Shown: piece by piece, positions 26,665-36,012 of the stretch
Position numbering within the stretch: the stretch's first letter is position 1
Layout of the letters: every line of letters starts with the position of its first letter
Origin: Alphaproteobacteria bacterium
GTDB lineage: Bacteria; Pseudomonadota; Alphaproteobacteria; Puniceispirillales; UBA1172
Reading direction: 5' to 3'
Length of the DNA: 64,000 nt
Assembly (NCBI GenBank): GCA_016778985.1
Contig: JADHOM010000008.1
Coordinates: 1-64,000 of the forward strand
The notes under the pieces: generated by a model
What the model was told of the DNA's origin: nothing
Databases searched by the model: none
Seen by the model: only the letters and a program-made list of their open reading frames with translations
Translations under genes and position numbers: made by a program

Positions 26665-27129
26665 TTATTTGGGCTGATCGGGTAATGCGCCACCTACACG
26701 CGGATAAAGCGTGTCAGCGCGGGTTTCAAAGGCGCGCACCATGCGCTTAACTGCCTCTGAAAACAATGTCTCAATAACTGATTGAAAGAACCGTGAGCGA
26801 AACTCAAAATCAACGTGAAAGTCGATCAAGCATCCCCCCTTATCAGGTTTGAAATGCCATTGGTTTTCTAAATACTTGAAAGGCCCTTCGGCATATTGCA
26901 CATATATCTTCAGTTGTTCAGGATCAAAATCGACATATGATGTAAACTTTTCCCGATAAATCCGAAAGCCAATCATCAGATCAGCAATCATTTTTTGGTC
27001 ATCTTGTGATCTGATCCGCGCTGCTAAACACCACGGCAAAAATTGTGGATAGGCATTCACATCCGATACAAGTTGATACAAATTTTCTGGTAAATGCGGG
27101 ACAAGGCGCTGTTCGGCATGCTGTGTCAT
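26665..27129 (-). CDS. SRPBCC-family protein (Coq10/RatA-like)
   Basis: A 154-residue START-like lipid-binding domain. HLPENLYQLVSDVNAYPQFLPWCLAARI near the N-terminus and GPFKYLENQWHFKPDKGGCLIDFHVDFEFRS in the middle match the Coq10/RatA group. In alphaproteobacteria and mitochondria this protein binds ubiquinone and helps its delivery or synthesis; the E. coli homologue RatA was described as a toxin that blocks ribosome assembly. The position after lipA is standard. I favour the ubiquinone-binding role. Confidence 0.85.
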   Translation of the reverse strand: MTQHAEQRLVPHLPENLYQLVSDVNAYPQFLPWCLAARIRSQDDQKMIADLMIGFRIYREKFTSYVDFDPEQLKIYVQYAEGPFKYLENQWHFKPDKGGCLIDFHVDFEFRSRFFQSVIETLFSEAVKRMVRAFETRADTLYPRVGGALPDQPK

Positions 27130-27134
27130 TCAAT

Positions 27135-28112
27135 TTATGATCTCGCTAAACGGTTTTGCCGTTCTGCCCTCAGACGGGCAAAATCTTCATCAGCATGATA
27201 AGATGATCGCGTTAAAGGTGTTGCAGATATTAATAAAAACCCTTTGGCTGAGCCGCGCTGTGATAATTGACTAAACTCATCAGGTGTCCAAAAGCGATCT
27301 ATTGGATGATGCTTTGGTGTTGGTTGAAGATATTGACCAATCGTCATAAAATCAACATCTGCGCTACGCATATCATCCATCACTTGTAACACTTCTTCCA
27401 TGCCTTCGCCCAAGCCTACCATGATACCTGATTTAGTGAAAATCTCCGGATCAAATGCTTTTACCTGATGCAGCAGATTAAGGGAATGAAAATATCGCGC
27501 TCCTGGCCTGACTGATGGATATAATCGGGGAATGGTTTCTAGATTATGATTAAAGACATCGGGTTTAGCCGCCACGACAATTTCTAAAGCACCATCTTTT
27601 TTCAGAAAATCAGGGGTTAGAATCTCTATCGTGGTCGCAGGTGAGGATGCTCTGATAGCGGCGATCACATGCGCAAAATGATTGGCTCCGCCATCATCTA
27701 AATCATCTCTATCGACTGAGGTAATGACAACATGCGCCAAAGATAGGCTCGCCACAGCATCGGCGACACGTTCAGGTTCATGCGGGTCTAATTTATCTGG
27801 ACGGCCAGTCGCAACATTGCAAAAGGCACAGGCACGCGTGCAAACCGAACCGAGGATCATCATCGTGGCATGTTTCTTTGCCCAGCACTCACCAATATTT
27901 GGGCAAGCCGCTTCTTCGCATACGGTGACTAGATTTCGCTCATGAATAATTTTCCGCGTGGCTTCATATCCTGCTGATTGCGGTGCTTTCACGCGCAACC
28001 AATCAGGTCTCTTAGGCTGAGGTCTTTCAGGGTTTTTAGCCTTTTCCGGATGTCTTGCCGCGCCTGTCAACCCCTTGCCGCGAAATTTAACATTGTTATC
28101 GCTCATCATCAT
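27135..28112 (-). CDS. lipA: Lipoyl synthase LipA
   Basis: About 325 residues of a radical-SAM enzyme that inserts two sulfurs into octanoyl groups on lipoyl domains, including those of the adjacent PdhB and PdhC. The auxiliary cluster is bound by [13 protein letters not shown] and the SAM cluster by [26 protein letters not shown] and the C-terminal serine-containing [14 protein letters not shown] are also typical. The start is uncertain among GTG 28118, ATG 28112 and ATG 28106; the lpd stop is just upstream. End of the pdh operon before the coq10-like gene. Confidence 0.95.
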   Translation of the reverse strand: MMMSDNNVKFRGKGLTGAARHPEKAKNPERPQPKRPDWLRVKAPQSAGYEATRKIIHERNLVTVCEEAACPNIGECWAKKHATMMILGSVCTRACAFCNVATGRPDKLDPHEPERVADAVASLSLAHVVITSVDRDDLDDGGANHFAHVIAAIRASSPATTIEILTPDFLKKDGALEIVVAAKPDVFNHNLETIPRLYPSVRPGARYFHSLNLLHQVKAFDPEIFTKSGIMVGLGEGMEEVLQVMDDMRSADVDFMTIGQYLQPTPKHHPIDRFWTPDEFSQLSQRGSAKGFLLISATPLTRSSYHADEDFARLRAERQNRLARS

Positions 28113-28119
28113 CAACACA

Positions 28120-29559
28120 TTAGAAATGGATCACTTTATCAAAGGCATCAAGCACAGATTCGTGCATAGCTTCGGATAAAGTTGGATGCGGAAAGATGGC
28201 TTGCATTAACTCGGCCTCTGTTGCCTCACATTGCCGGGCGATAACATAGCCTTGGATCAATTCCGTAACTTCGGGGCCAATCATATGCGCGCCAAGCAAT
28301 TCGCCTGTTTTTTTATCAAAAATGGTTTTGATCATGCCATCATCATCACCAAGGGCAATCGCCTTACCATTGCCACGGAATGGGAAACGCCCAATGCGAA
28401 TATCATATCCGGCATCCAATGCCGCTTGTTCGGTATATCCAACACTTGCCACTTGCGGCCGGCAATAGGTACAGCCAGGAACATCAAGAGGGTTAATGCC
28501 ATGTTGATCGGTCTTACCTTCTATACGGTCAGCGGCGATATGTTCAGCCGCAATAATCCCCTCATGACTGGCTTTATGCGCTAGCCAAGGCGCGCCTGTC
28601 ATGTCCCCAATGGCGTATATTCCAGCAACATTCGTCTGACCATTAGCGTTTGTTACGACATGCCCACGATCAAGCGTAACGCCAAGGTCTTTGATCCCAA
28701 TATCCTCAATATTGGCAACGATACCAACCGCCAAAATCATGCGGTCAGCAGAAATGGTTTGGGCTTTGCCATTAATGGTTATACTAGCATTAACACCAGA
28801 CTTGGACGTTACTGCACTATCTAGCATGGCTTTTTTATGGATATTTATACCTCGCGCCGTGAACAGCTTTTCCGCCATGTCGGATATCTCTGCATCCTCA
28901 ACCGGCATGATACGATCTGCCGCCTCAACCACCGTCACCGCCACCCCCATATCAGCATAGAATGAGGCAAACTCAATACCAATCGCGCCTGATCCAATGA
29001 TGATCAGCGATGTTGGCATTGTCTTAGGCGTCATAGCATCACGATAAGTGACAATATTTTCGCCATCAGGAGTGATAGATGGCAACTCCCTTGCCCGCGC
29101 GCCTGTCGCCAAAATGACTTTGCTAGCATAGAGAGTTTCAGCTGTTTTATCAGATTTGCTAAGCGCAATCGGCCATAGTTTATCAGTCTTGGGAAGCACA
29201 GAGGCGCTAGCCATAAACACATCAATCTTATTCTTTTTCATGAGATGGCTAATCCCACCTGACAATGTTGCCGCAACATCACGCGACCGCTTGACGACAC
29301 TAGCCAGATCAAAGTTAAGCTTTTCTATGGTGATGCCAAATCGATCAGCGGTTTCAGCAAAGTGATAAATCTCAGCTGCGCGCAACAATGCCTTAGTTGG
29401 AATACAGCCCCAGTTCAAACAGACTCCACCTAGATTCTCACGCTCAACAATAGCGGTTTTTAGCCCAAGCTGACTTGCCCGAATAGCCGCAACATAACCG
29501 CCAGGGCCGCCACCAACAACCACCACATCATAGGTTTTTCGATCGCTTTTATTAGCCAT
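28120..29559 (-). CDS. lpdA: Dihydrolipoamide dehydrogenase (E3)
   Basis: A 479-residue flavoprotein, the E3 of pyruvate dehydrogenase. The FAD-binding [18 protein letters not shown] starts at about residue 12, the redox disulfide is [11 protein letters not shown] (about 45-55), the NAD-binding motif is [14 protein letters not shown], and the C-terminal dimer interface has HPTLSE with the catalytic histidine and glutamate. AGGAG precedes ATG 29559. Linked to pdhC by a ten-base gap. Confidence 0.96.
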   Translation of the reverse strand: MANKSDRKTYDVVVVGGGPGGYVAAIRASQLGLKTAIVERENLGGVCLNWGCIPTKALLRAAEIYHFAETADRFGITIEKLNFDLASVVKRSRDVAATLSGGISHLMKKNKIDVFMASASVLPKTDKLWPIALSKSDKTAETLYASKVILATGARARELPSITPDGENIVTYRDAMTPKTMPTSLIIIGSGAIGIEFASFYADMGVAVTVVEAADRIMPVEDAEISDMAEKLFTARGINIHKKAMLDSAVTSKSGVNASITINGKAQTISADRMILAVGIVANIEDIGIKDLGVTLDRGHVVTNANGQTNVAGIYAIGDMTGAPWLAHKASHEGIIAAEHIAADRIEGKTDQHGINPLDVPGCTYCRPQVASVGYTEQAALDAGYDIRIGRFPFRGNGKAIALGDDDGMIKTIFDKKTGELLGAHMIGPEVTELIQGYVIARQCEATEAELMQAIFPHPTLSEAMHESVLDAFDKVIHF

Positions 29560-29568
29560 TATTATCTC

Positions 29569-30897
29569 CTAGATGAGCGCCAGAACCGGATTTTCCACAT
29601 AGTTTTTGAACGCTGCCATCCACTTTGCTCCGACTGCCCCATCAATCACCCGATGATCACCCGAAAGCGTTGCTGTCATTATCGTTGCCGCCGTAATATT
29701 ACCGTCTTTGACAACAGGTTTCTCAACCCCTGCGCCAATAGCTAGGATAGCACCATGTGGCGGATTAATGACGGCTGTAAAAGAACTAATTCCATACATG
29801 CCAAGGTTGGAGATGGTAAAACTGCCACCCGAAAACTCCTCTAATTTGAGCTTGCCCGTTTGGGCTTTAGTGACTAGCTCTTTCATCTTGGCGGAAACAG
29901 ATGTTAACGACAAGATATCGGCGCCCCAAACAATCGGCGTCACTAATCCGCCCTCAAGCGCGACGGCAACCGCGATATCAGCATGATGCCATTGCCGAAT
30001 ATGATCGCCTTCCCATGACGTATTGACCCCCGGCACTTTGATTAATGCAGCTGCTGCCGCTTTAATGATCATATCATTTATGCTAATTTTCTGCTCATCA
30101 GGTAAGGCCGCATTCATTGATTTGCGCATGGCTATGAGATGATCTAACTCTATGTCCATGTTGAGATAGAAATGCGGGGCATCCTGCATAGATTGCTGAA
30201 GCCTTGACGCAATAACCTTGCGGGTTGACGATACAGGGATAAGATCAGATTGCGGCTGATAAGATGCCATATCCTGACTTGTTAATTGCATGGTTTGTTG
30301 CGGGCTAGACATAACGGCTTTAGCGCCATCTGCCCCATATCCATCAGGCAGTGTCTCAATATCGGCCTTGATAATCCGGCCATGTGGCCCTGAGCCATTG
30401 ACCGCCGCCAGATTAATACTTTTCTGACCAGCAATGCGCTTAGCCAAAGGGCTAGCAAAGATACGGTTATTGGGATGAACGGCTGGCATCACCGGAGCTG
30501 GTTTAGCTTCTGTCTTGGGGGCTTCTGTCTGAGCATCTTCTGTCTTGAGGGCTTCTGGTTTAGCTTCTGTCTTGGGGGCTTCTGCTTGTGGCTCAGCTGC
30601 TGATTTCGGTTCAGTCGAAACAGGCGCTTCTTCTGAGGCAGATAAGGCTGTGGTTTCACCTTCTGCTAGAATTTCGGCTATGGGCGTGCCAACGGCTACG
30701 CCTTCGCTACCTTCAGGGACAAGAATACTCGCCATAACACCATCATCAAGCGCTTCGACTTCCATCAACGCTTTATCAGTTTCAATCTCAGCGATAACAT
30801 CGCCAGATACAACCGTATCGCCTTTATTAACTAACCATTTGGCAAGTTTTCCCTCAGTCATTGTCGGTGACAAGGCCGGCATATTTACAATAGCCAT
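29569..30897 (-). CDS. pdhC: Pyruvate dehydrogenase E2 (acetyltransferase)
   Basis: A 442-residue E2. One N-terminal lipoyl domain (1 to about 80, lysine in EIETDKALMEVEAL), an Ala/Pro/Glu/Lys linker with near-exact repeats of the type EAPKTEAKP, a peripheral-subunit-binding domain (ASPLAKRIAGQKSINL), and the catalytic domain with the C-terminal GDHRVIDGAVGAKWM carrying the active-site histidine. It forms the complex core. GGGGA lies upstream of ATG 30897. Confidence 0.96.
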   Translation of the reverse strand: MAIVNMPALSPTMTEGKLAKWLVNKGDTVVSGDVIAEIETDKALMEVEALDDGVMASILVPEGSEGVAVGTPIAEILAEGETTALSASEEAPVSTEPKSAAEPQAEAPKTEAKPEALKTEDAQTEAPKTEAKPAPVMPAVHPNNRIFASPLAKRIAGQKSINLAAVNGSGPHGRIIKADIETLPDGYGADGAKAVMSSPQQTMQLTSQDMASYQPQSDLIPVSSTRKVIASRLQQSMQDAPHFYLNMDIELDHLIAMRKSMNAALPDEQKISINDMIIKAAAAALIKVPGVNTSWEGDHIRQWHHADIAVAVALEGGLVTPIVWGADILSLTSVSAKMKELVTKAQTGKLKLEEFSGGSFTISNLGMYGISSFTAVINPPHGAILAIGAGVEKPVVKDGNITAATIMTATLSGDHRVIDGAVGAKWMAAFKNYVENPVLALI

Positions 30898-30900
30898 AAC

Positions 30901-32262
30901 TTATCCCCTTTCTTTCTGATATGTGACCTCAGCTACCGCATCAATAATTGTCTCGACTTGCGGCAAGGCCAAGGCTTCCAGATTGGCAGCATATGGCATA
31001 GGTACGTCCACACCTGTCACCCGTTTTGGTGGCGCATCCAGCCAATCAAAAGCTTTTTCAGTCACTTGCGCTGATAATTCTGCCCCTATGCCAGCAAACG
31101 GAAAGCCTTCTTCACAACTAACAAAGCGGTTGGTTTTCTTAACAGAGTTCAAAATCGTATCAATATCAAGTGGCCGCAGCGACCGTAAATCAATAACCTC
31201 GGCGCTAATCCCCTTTTCAGCTAGCTGATCAGCCGCTTCTAGTGCCTTGCCAACCATGATAGAAAAAGCTGTGATGGTAACATCACTGCCTTCCCGAACG
31301 ATATTTGCCTTACCAATAGGAATCAGCAGATCATCATCATCCGGGATATCAAAACTTTGGCCATACAACACTTCGTTCTCAAGGAAGATGACCGGATTAG
31401 GGTCTCTAATCGCGGCTTTCAGTAATCCTTTAGCATCGGCGGCGGACCACGGCGCTACAACCTTTAACCCCGGACAATGCGCGTACCAGCTGGCATAGCA
31501 TTGCGAATGTTGCGCCGCTACTCTAGCTGCCGCCCCATTTGGCCCTCTGAAAACAATCGGACATCCCATCTGACCACCAGACATATATAGCGTTTTTGCC
31601 GCTGAATTAATAATCTGATCAATGGCTTGCATAGCAAAGTTAAAGGTCATGAACTCAATCACTGGGCGCAATTCGCCAAAGGCCGCGCCAACCCCAAGAC
31701 CCGCAAATCCCATTTCAGTAATTGGTGTATCAACCACACGTTTGGCGCCAAACTCCTCCAGCAATCCTTGTGAGACCTTATACGCGCCCTGATATTCAGC
31801 GACTTCTTCACCCATCAGAAAGACATTCTCATCACGGCGCATTTCTTCTGCCATAGCATCACTCAAGGCTTCTCTGACTGTTATGGTGATCATTTTGCCA
31901 GACACACCTGTGCTAGCGGTAAAGACGGACGATGCTGCTGGCTTATGTGATGCTGATACGGTTTCTGCCGCTGGTGCAGGTGCAGGTGCAGCCATAGGCG
32001 CAGGGTTAGATGCCGCGTGATTATCACCATCCATATCAGCAATCGCAGTGCCAACGGCAATGCCTTCCTCGCCTTCGGACACATGCAGCGCCGTCACAAC
32101 GCCATCTTCGAGCGCTTCGACTTCCATCATGGCCTTATCGGTTTCAATCTCAGCGATAACATCACCTGAACGGACTTCATCGCCGACTTTAACAAACCAT
32201 TTCGCCAGTTTGCCCTCTGTCATGGTCGGGGATAATGCTGGCATAGTGACAGAATTGCACAT
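30901..32262 (-). CDS. pdhB: Pyruvate dehydrogenase E1 beta with lipoyl domain
   Basis: A 453-residue E1 beta subunit with an N-terminal lipoyl domain (lysine in [14 protein letters not shown]), an Ala/Pro linker near 90-120, and the TPP-dependent beta domain with [35 protein letters not shown] and [13 protein letters not shown]. Fused lipoyl domains on PdhB are common in alphaproteobacteria. The start is ATG 32262, because a perfect AAGGAGG sits six bases upstream; the frame is open further to 32295. It overlaps the end of pdhA by 43 nt in another frame. Confidence 0.95.
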   Translation of the reverse strand: MCNSVTMPALSPTMTEGKLAKWFVKVGDEVRSGDVIAEIETDKAMMEVEALEDGVVTALHVSEGEEGIAVGTAIADMDGDNHAASNPAPMAAPAPAPAAETVSASHKPAASSVFTASTGVSGKMITITVREALSDAMAEEMRRDENVFLMGEEVAEYQGAYKVSQGLLEEFGAKRVVDTPITEMGFAGLGVGAAFGELRPVIEFMTFNFAMQAIDQIINSAAKTLYMSGGQMGCPIVFRGPNGAAARVAAQHSQCYASWYAHCPGLKVVAPWSAADAKGLLKAAIRDPNPVIFLENEVLYGQSFDIPDDDDLLIPIGKANIVREGSDVTITAFSIMVGKALEAADQLAEKGISAEVIDLRSLRPLDIDTILNSVKKTNRFVSCEEGFPFAGIGAELSAQVTEKAFDWLDAPPKRVTGVDVPMPYAANLEALALPQVETIIDAVAEVTYQKERG

Positions 32263-33377
32263 TTGACGCCTCCTTCCAGGATAACATCGGTCCACAGCTC
32301 TTCTGGATCAGGCTCAGGGCTGGCTAAGGCAAAATCAGAGGCTTTGATAACATCAGCCTTAATTTTGGCATCAATGGCTTTAATTGTATCATTTTCAATG
32401 CCTTCACTCAGCAAAATCTCTCGCAAGCTATCTATTGGATCACGCTGTTTACGCATGGTATCGACTTCTTCTCGCGTCCGATATTTGGCTGGGTCAGACA
32501 TAGAATGACCGCGATATCGATAGGTTTGCATCTCAAGGATATACGGCCCCTTACCATCACGGCAGTAGGTTAAGGCCTCAGCCCCAGCTTCGCGGACGGC
32601 AAGCACATTCATGCCATCAACCTGCATCCCCGGAATACCATAAGCCTTGCCGCGATCAGCCAGCGCTCGGCCAGCAGCGGCTCGGCTAACCGATGTTCCC
32701 ATCCCGTATTGATTATTTTCAATAATAAAAACAACTGGCAGCTTCCATAATGCCGCCATATTAAAGGTTTCATAAACCTGGCCTTGGTTAATCGCGCCAT
32801 CACCCAGATAAGTCATTGAAACACCGCCAGTATCACGATACTTATGCGAAAACGCCAGACCTGCACCGATCGGCACCTGTGCCGCAACAATTCCATGACC
32901 GCCAAAAAAGCTCTTTTCACGGCTGAACATGTGCATCGAGCCGCCCTTACCCTTAGAATAGCCATCTTTGCGACCAGTCAATTCCGCCATGACGCCATTA
33001 GGGGTCATCCCACAAGCCAGCATATGACCATGATCACGATATGAGGTAATGACGCTATCACCTTCTCGCGATACCGATTGCATACCCACAACAATCGCCT
33101 CTTGACCAATATAGAGATGACAAAAACCGCCAATCACGCCCATTCCATAAAGTTGACCTGCCTTTTCTTCAAAACGGCGGATCATCAGCATGTCCTCATA
33201 CAGTCGTAGCATGGTATTGGCATCCGGCTTATCAACCATTTTATTTTTGGGTGGGCGACCGGGAACACGTCTAATGCTGTTCGTTTTAGCAGTTTTGCCA
33301 GAAGCAGATTGACCTGATGATTGAGAATCCGCAGTTTTACCATCTTTGTCAGATGTATTTTTAGAGCGCGTCGCCAT
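32220..33377 (-). CDS. pdhA: Pyruvate dehydrogenase E1 alpha
   Basis: A 385-residue E1 alpha subunit. TPP/Mg binding is seen in [20 protein letters not shown] and [11 protein letters not shown], and the phosphorylation-loop region [20 protein letters not shown] is conserved. AGGAGG before ATG 33377 fixes the start. The first 45 residues are a low-complexity Lys/Ser/Thr tail ahead of the fold, common in this class. The usual C-terminus ends near EELWTDV; here about 22 further residues are read through into pdhB before a stop. Confidence 0.95.
   Translation of the reverse strand: MATRSKNTSDKDGKTADSQSSGQSASGKTAKTNSIRRVPGRPPKNKMVDKPDANTMLRLYEDMLMIRRFEEKAGQLYGMGVIGGFCHLYIGQEAIVVGMQSVSREGDSVITSYRDHGHMLACGMTPNGVMAELTGRKDGYSKGKGGSMHMFSREKSFFGGHGIVAAQVPIGAGLAFSHKYRDTGGVSMTYLGDGAINQGQVYETFNMAALWKLPVVFIIENNQYGMGTSVSRAAAGRALADRGKAYGIPGMQVDGMNVLAVREAGAEALTYCRDGKGPYILEMQTYRYRGHSMSDPAKYRTREEVDTMRKQRDPIDSLREILLSEGIENDTIKAIDAKIKADVIKASDFALASPEPDPEELWTDVILEGGVKCAILSLCQHYPRP
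32269..32275 (-). promoter_or_regulatory. Strong Shine-Dalgarno for pdhB inside pdhA
   Basis: On the minus strand AAGGAGG is followed by six bases and ATG 32262. The site lies within the pdhA reading frame and decides the pdhB start over the upstream open frame. It implies efficient re-initiation inside the overlapping pdhA 3' end. Confidence 0.8.
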
Positions 33378-33496
33378 AACAATCCTCCTCAAAGGAAATA
33401 TACTGCTATTTTTTCAGAAAATAGAAAAATTACAACACATTTTTTATGGTTGTTTTTATTGTATAATTTAGATATTAACCGAAATTAGTTAACAGA

Positions 33497-33796
33497 CTAA
33501 TCAATAAAAATAACCATTTCGTCATCAGCATAAAGCCCGTTTTTCTTACGGGCAAGTTCACCCAGCATATCGGGATCAATCGCATCTGATGAAAGCAGGG
33601 CATTTTTTTGCCGCAAAAAGGTTTCTTCGACTTTCAGACGATCATGTTCAGCTTGGGCAGTGACGATTTTCTCATTGATAGGGCCAATTGAAGTAAGGCC
33701 ACGATCTGTACTGGTCAATTGCAAAGCAAAGAACCAGAGTAAGGTCACCATGATGATATTGAGTGTCATCTGCCCTGATTTGCGTAGCCAATACAT
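33497..33796 (-). CDS. ftsB: Septum formation initiator FtsB/DivIC
   Basis: About 99 residues with one transmembrane helix (LNIIMVTLLWFFALQL) followed by a periplasmic coiled coil (NEKIVTAQAEHDRLKVEETFLRQKNALL) and the family tail LARKKNGLYADDEMVIF. FtsB joins FtsL and FtsQ to activate septal peptidoglycan synthesis. TTG 33808 is a possible longer start. The gene normally follows eno in alphaproteobacteria; here the CRISPR-Cas12 island lies between them, directly upstream. Confidence 0.88.
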   Translation of the reverse strand: MYWLRKSGQMTLNIIMVTLLWFFALQLTSTDRGLTSIGPINEKIVTAQAEHDRLKVEETFLRQKNALLSSDAIDPDMLGELARKKNGLYADDEMVIFID

Positions 33797-33878
33797 GCGT
33801 TTATCCAATACCGTATATGATATGCGCCTATTGAATCAAAACAACGAATCACCGTCAAGCCTTATTTTTGGTAAGTTG

Positions 33879-34112
33879 AATATTCATCCTCACCGACCAG
33901 ACAGGGACTTAAACCTAGTGCCTTCTCGCTCAACAGCCGCGGCCGTTCTGGTTACCTACCCACCAGACAGGGACTTAAACTTTTATCAAATGATTTGATG
34001 TTGTTCTCACGTTCTGGTTACCTACCCACCAGACAGGGACTTAAACTCATGCCACCCCATGTCAAACGCTATATCAGTTCTGGTTACCTACCCACCAGAC
34101 AGGGACTTAAAC
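33879..34112 (-). CRISPR. Minimal CRISPR array: 4 repeats, 3 spacers
   Basis: Three identical 36-nt repeats lie at 34077-34112, 34011-34046 and 33945-33980, with a fourth at 33879-33914 that keeps only its last 20 or so plus-strand bases (GACCAGACAGGGACTTAAAC). On the plus strand the repeat begins GTTCTGGTTACC and ends CAGGGACTTAAAC. All three spacers (34047-34076, 33981-34010, 33915-33944) are exactly 30 nt and unrelated. I orient it on the minus strand for three reasons: the degenerate copy is then the trailer-end repeat with a damaged 3' half; the repeat's 6-bp stem (TCTGGT/ACCAGA) sits next to the spacer; and an extended -10 promoter points that way. It starts 37 nt after the cas12m-like stop. 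Confidence 0.95.
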
Positions 34113-34126
34113 GTGGTTTTTATAAC

Positions 34127-34142
34127 TCATTGAATTATAGCA
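34127..34142 (-). promoter_or_regulatory. Extended -10 promoter of the CRISPR array
   Basis: On the minus strand TGCTATAAT occupies 34142-34134: a perfect TATAAT with the TGn extension. No good -35 is seen, which an extended -10 can tolerate. Transcription would start near 34127, about 15 nt before the first repeat. It lies in the short gap between the effector stop and the array. Confidence 0.55.
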
Positions 34143-34149
34143 ATATTCC

Positions 34150-35943
34150 TTAATTTTTACCATTATTTTTTGCTTTCTTTTGCAACGATTCATACCCACG
34201 ATGCGCTATATTTATAGCAGCATTAATATCTTGGTCATGTTTTGTTCCACAGGATGGGCATTCCCAATGCTCACCTGAATCCATTTCTTTGAAAATGGTA
34301 TGACAGACATGACAGGTTTTTGATGTGTTCGATGGATTTAATTTAGTATAGGCAATACCCTCACGCTTGGCAACATTTTCAAGTGCAGATAATAATTCTG
34401 ACGGAGCGGCATGAACGCGCTGTCCTCTGGATTTTCCGCCTAGTTTATTAGACTTATTCTTAACCTCAGCCATCTTGCTTAAGGTTAGATTTTCTACCGC
34501 AATAGGAATATTATATTTAATTAACCGTGCCGCTAAATTACGATAAAAATGTTTTCGGTTAGTCAGATATTTTTTGTTTAGATTATGATGTTCACAATAT
34601 TTTATGTAATATTTTTGATGCCAGTTATTAAGCAAATTTTCGGCAATTTCAGTCAAGTTGACTTTTCCAAAATCATGGTCTGATTTAAGTTTACGAGCTG
34701 TTTCAAAATTTAACTGAAATCTATTATTAGCGGCAATTTTCCAATATTTATTTTCTTCCTGCTTACATTTTTGTAATTCAGGTTTCAGCTTTTCTCCTAA
34801 TAATCGTGCTGACTCTGATAATTCAGATTCTAATCGTTTCACATGATTGGCAGCATATTGTATCTTTTCAGGCAGATAAATCATTTCTGATTTAAGCAGT
34901 TTTTCGTTTACATGATCAAAATGGACACATGCCGCTACCTTAAGGGTTTTGTTATCGTGATCCGCTAATTCAGCAAGGCGCCAGTTGATATCAATTCCGA
35001 TATTTGCATTTATATTTTTCGAAGAAGGTTCAGACTGCGGTAAATCAACCGTAATACAAAGGTGATAACGAAATCGCGTGCCTATACGTTCACGGATAAT
35101 TTGACCATTTGTGATAATACCTTCGTCTGGAATAGGGCGATGATAAATCAAATCAAAATGTACCCAATCATTACCAAGTTTAGATTTTACGCCTATCCAT
35201 TGTTTTACTTGATTTTTCTTTTCAACGGTTCTCTTAATACCAGTCAGCATCAATCGTTTATCACGCAGATTCCAATTATCCCCTTCAAACAGATCAGACC
35301 ACTTTGCTCCATTACTTGATTTATCTATTTGACGACACCTAAAATGATAAAAGCCTGAACCATCAAAACGGTGAAAATTTAATCGTGATTTACGTGGGTC
35401 ACTTAATACTTTTTCTCTTGCTGTTTTAAAGTTTTTTTTAATTTTTTCAGTTGTTAAGCTGTAAACCTTACCGTTATAAGATTTATTGATTTCTTTAACA
35501 TTATTGTAAAATTCTTTTTTGATAGACTTCATGTCTAAGTTGAATTTTATGCTTTTTCTTTTCTCAAGAGCATCTTTCTTACTTTTTATGAAATTACCTC
35601 TTGCTTCAACAATTGGCACTATATCAGGATGCGAATTATCTGTTGTTTTTGCCTTAATCCGAGCCTTTCTAATATTATCATTTTCAATTTTTATTAACTC
35701 CTCAAAGGCATTAATATCATTAGTTAATTTGGCATATTCTGGCGATGCGTCGCATCTCGCCTCAATAATCTTTTTATAGTTTTCATTATGAAGATTAACT
35801 AAATTATTCCATATCTGATTTGCATGAAACAACTCATCAATAGCATCTTTCGGCAAATTATCTTTGCGAAAAAGTCCATATTTATAAACACGTGTAACGG
35901 TATTATTTTCTTTTTTTTGCCTGCTTACCATTAATATCACCAT
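34150..35943 (-). CDS. cas12m: Cas12m-like type V CRISPR effector
   Basis: A 597-residue RNA-guided effector (593 if it starts at ATG 35931, which has GGTGA upstream). The N-terminal part (TRVYKYGLF, HANQIWNNLVNLHNENY) and RLNFHRFDGSGFYHF near 187-200 resemble Cas12m from memory of that family, as does HAAPSELLSAL at 511-521. The split RuvC domain shows D318 in NIGIDINWR, E484 in IAVENLTLSKMAE, and D572 in DQDINAAINIA. A zinc ribbon has C544, C547, C562 and C565. A Lys-rich helical region spans about 60-180. The CRISPR array is immediately downstream on the same strand. No cas1, cas2, cas4 or tnpA is present. DNA is visibly more AT-rich than neighbours, suggesting transfer. A TnpB is the main alternative; the adjoining array and length argue for Cas12. 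Confidence 0.88.
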   Translation of the reverse strand: MVILMVSRQKKENNTVTRVYKYGLFRKDNLPKDAIDELFHANQIWNNLVNLHNENYKKIIEARCDASPEYAKLTNDINAFEELIKIENDNIRKARIKAKTTDNSHPDIVPIVEARGNFIKSKKDALEKRKSIKFNLDMKSIKKEFYNNVKEINKSYNGKVYSLTTEKIKKNFKTAREKVLSDPRKSRLNFHRFDGSGFYHFRCRQIDKSSNGAKWSDLFEGDNWNLRDKRLMLTGIKRTVEKKNQVKQWIGVKSKLGNDWVHFDLIYHRPIPDEGIITNGQIIRERIGTRFRYHLCITVDLPQSEPSSKNINANIGIDINWRLAELADHDNKTLKVAACVHFDHVNEKLLKSEMIYLPEKIQYAANHVKRLESELSESARLLGEKLKPELQKCKQEENKYWKIAANNRFQLNFETARKLKSDHDFGKVNLTEIAENLLNNWHQKYYIKYCEHHNLNKKYLTNRKHFYRNLAARLIKYNIPIAVENLTLSKMAEVKNKSNKLGGKSRGQRVHAAPSELLSALENVAKREGIAYTKLNPSNTSKTCHVCHTIFKEMDSGEHWECPSCGTKHDQDINAAINIAHRGYESLQKKAKNNGKN

Positions 35944-35957
35944 TATTTTTATATTTA

Positions 35958-35994
35958 TGGATATAAGATAGTAATTTGATAATTGAAAAGCAAT
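35958..35994 (-). promoter_or_regulatory. Candidate promoter for the cas12m-like gene
   Basis: On the minus strand TTGCTT and TATCTT are separated by exactly 17 bases, ending about 25 bases before ATG 35943. Each hexamer matches consensus at four positions. In such AT-rich DNA this could be chance. Confidence 0.3.
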
Positions 35995-36012
35995 GGGATT
36001 TTTAATTTAACT

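Noticed and set aside
30545-32266. Several Ser/Ala-rich plus-strand ORFs
   Set aside because: Mirror readings of the lipoyl domains and linkers of pdhC and pdhB.
33901-33980. Repeat resembling a tRNA T-arm (GTTTAAGTCCC versus GTTCAAGTCCC of tRNA-Leu)
   Set aside because: The flanking bases do not form the T stem and no acceptor or anticodon arm can be drawn; the likeness is coincidental.
33879-34112. Array transcribed on the plus strand
   Set aside because: It would run against the effector and ftsB, place the degenerate repeat at the leader end, and lack a comparable promoter.
34150-35943. Effector gene as an ordinary IS605-type TnpB
   Set aside because: The zinc ribbon and RuvC motifs would fit, but it is larger than typical TnpB (about 400 aa), no tnpA or transposon end hairpins are visible, and a true repeat-spacer array adjoins it.
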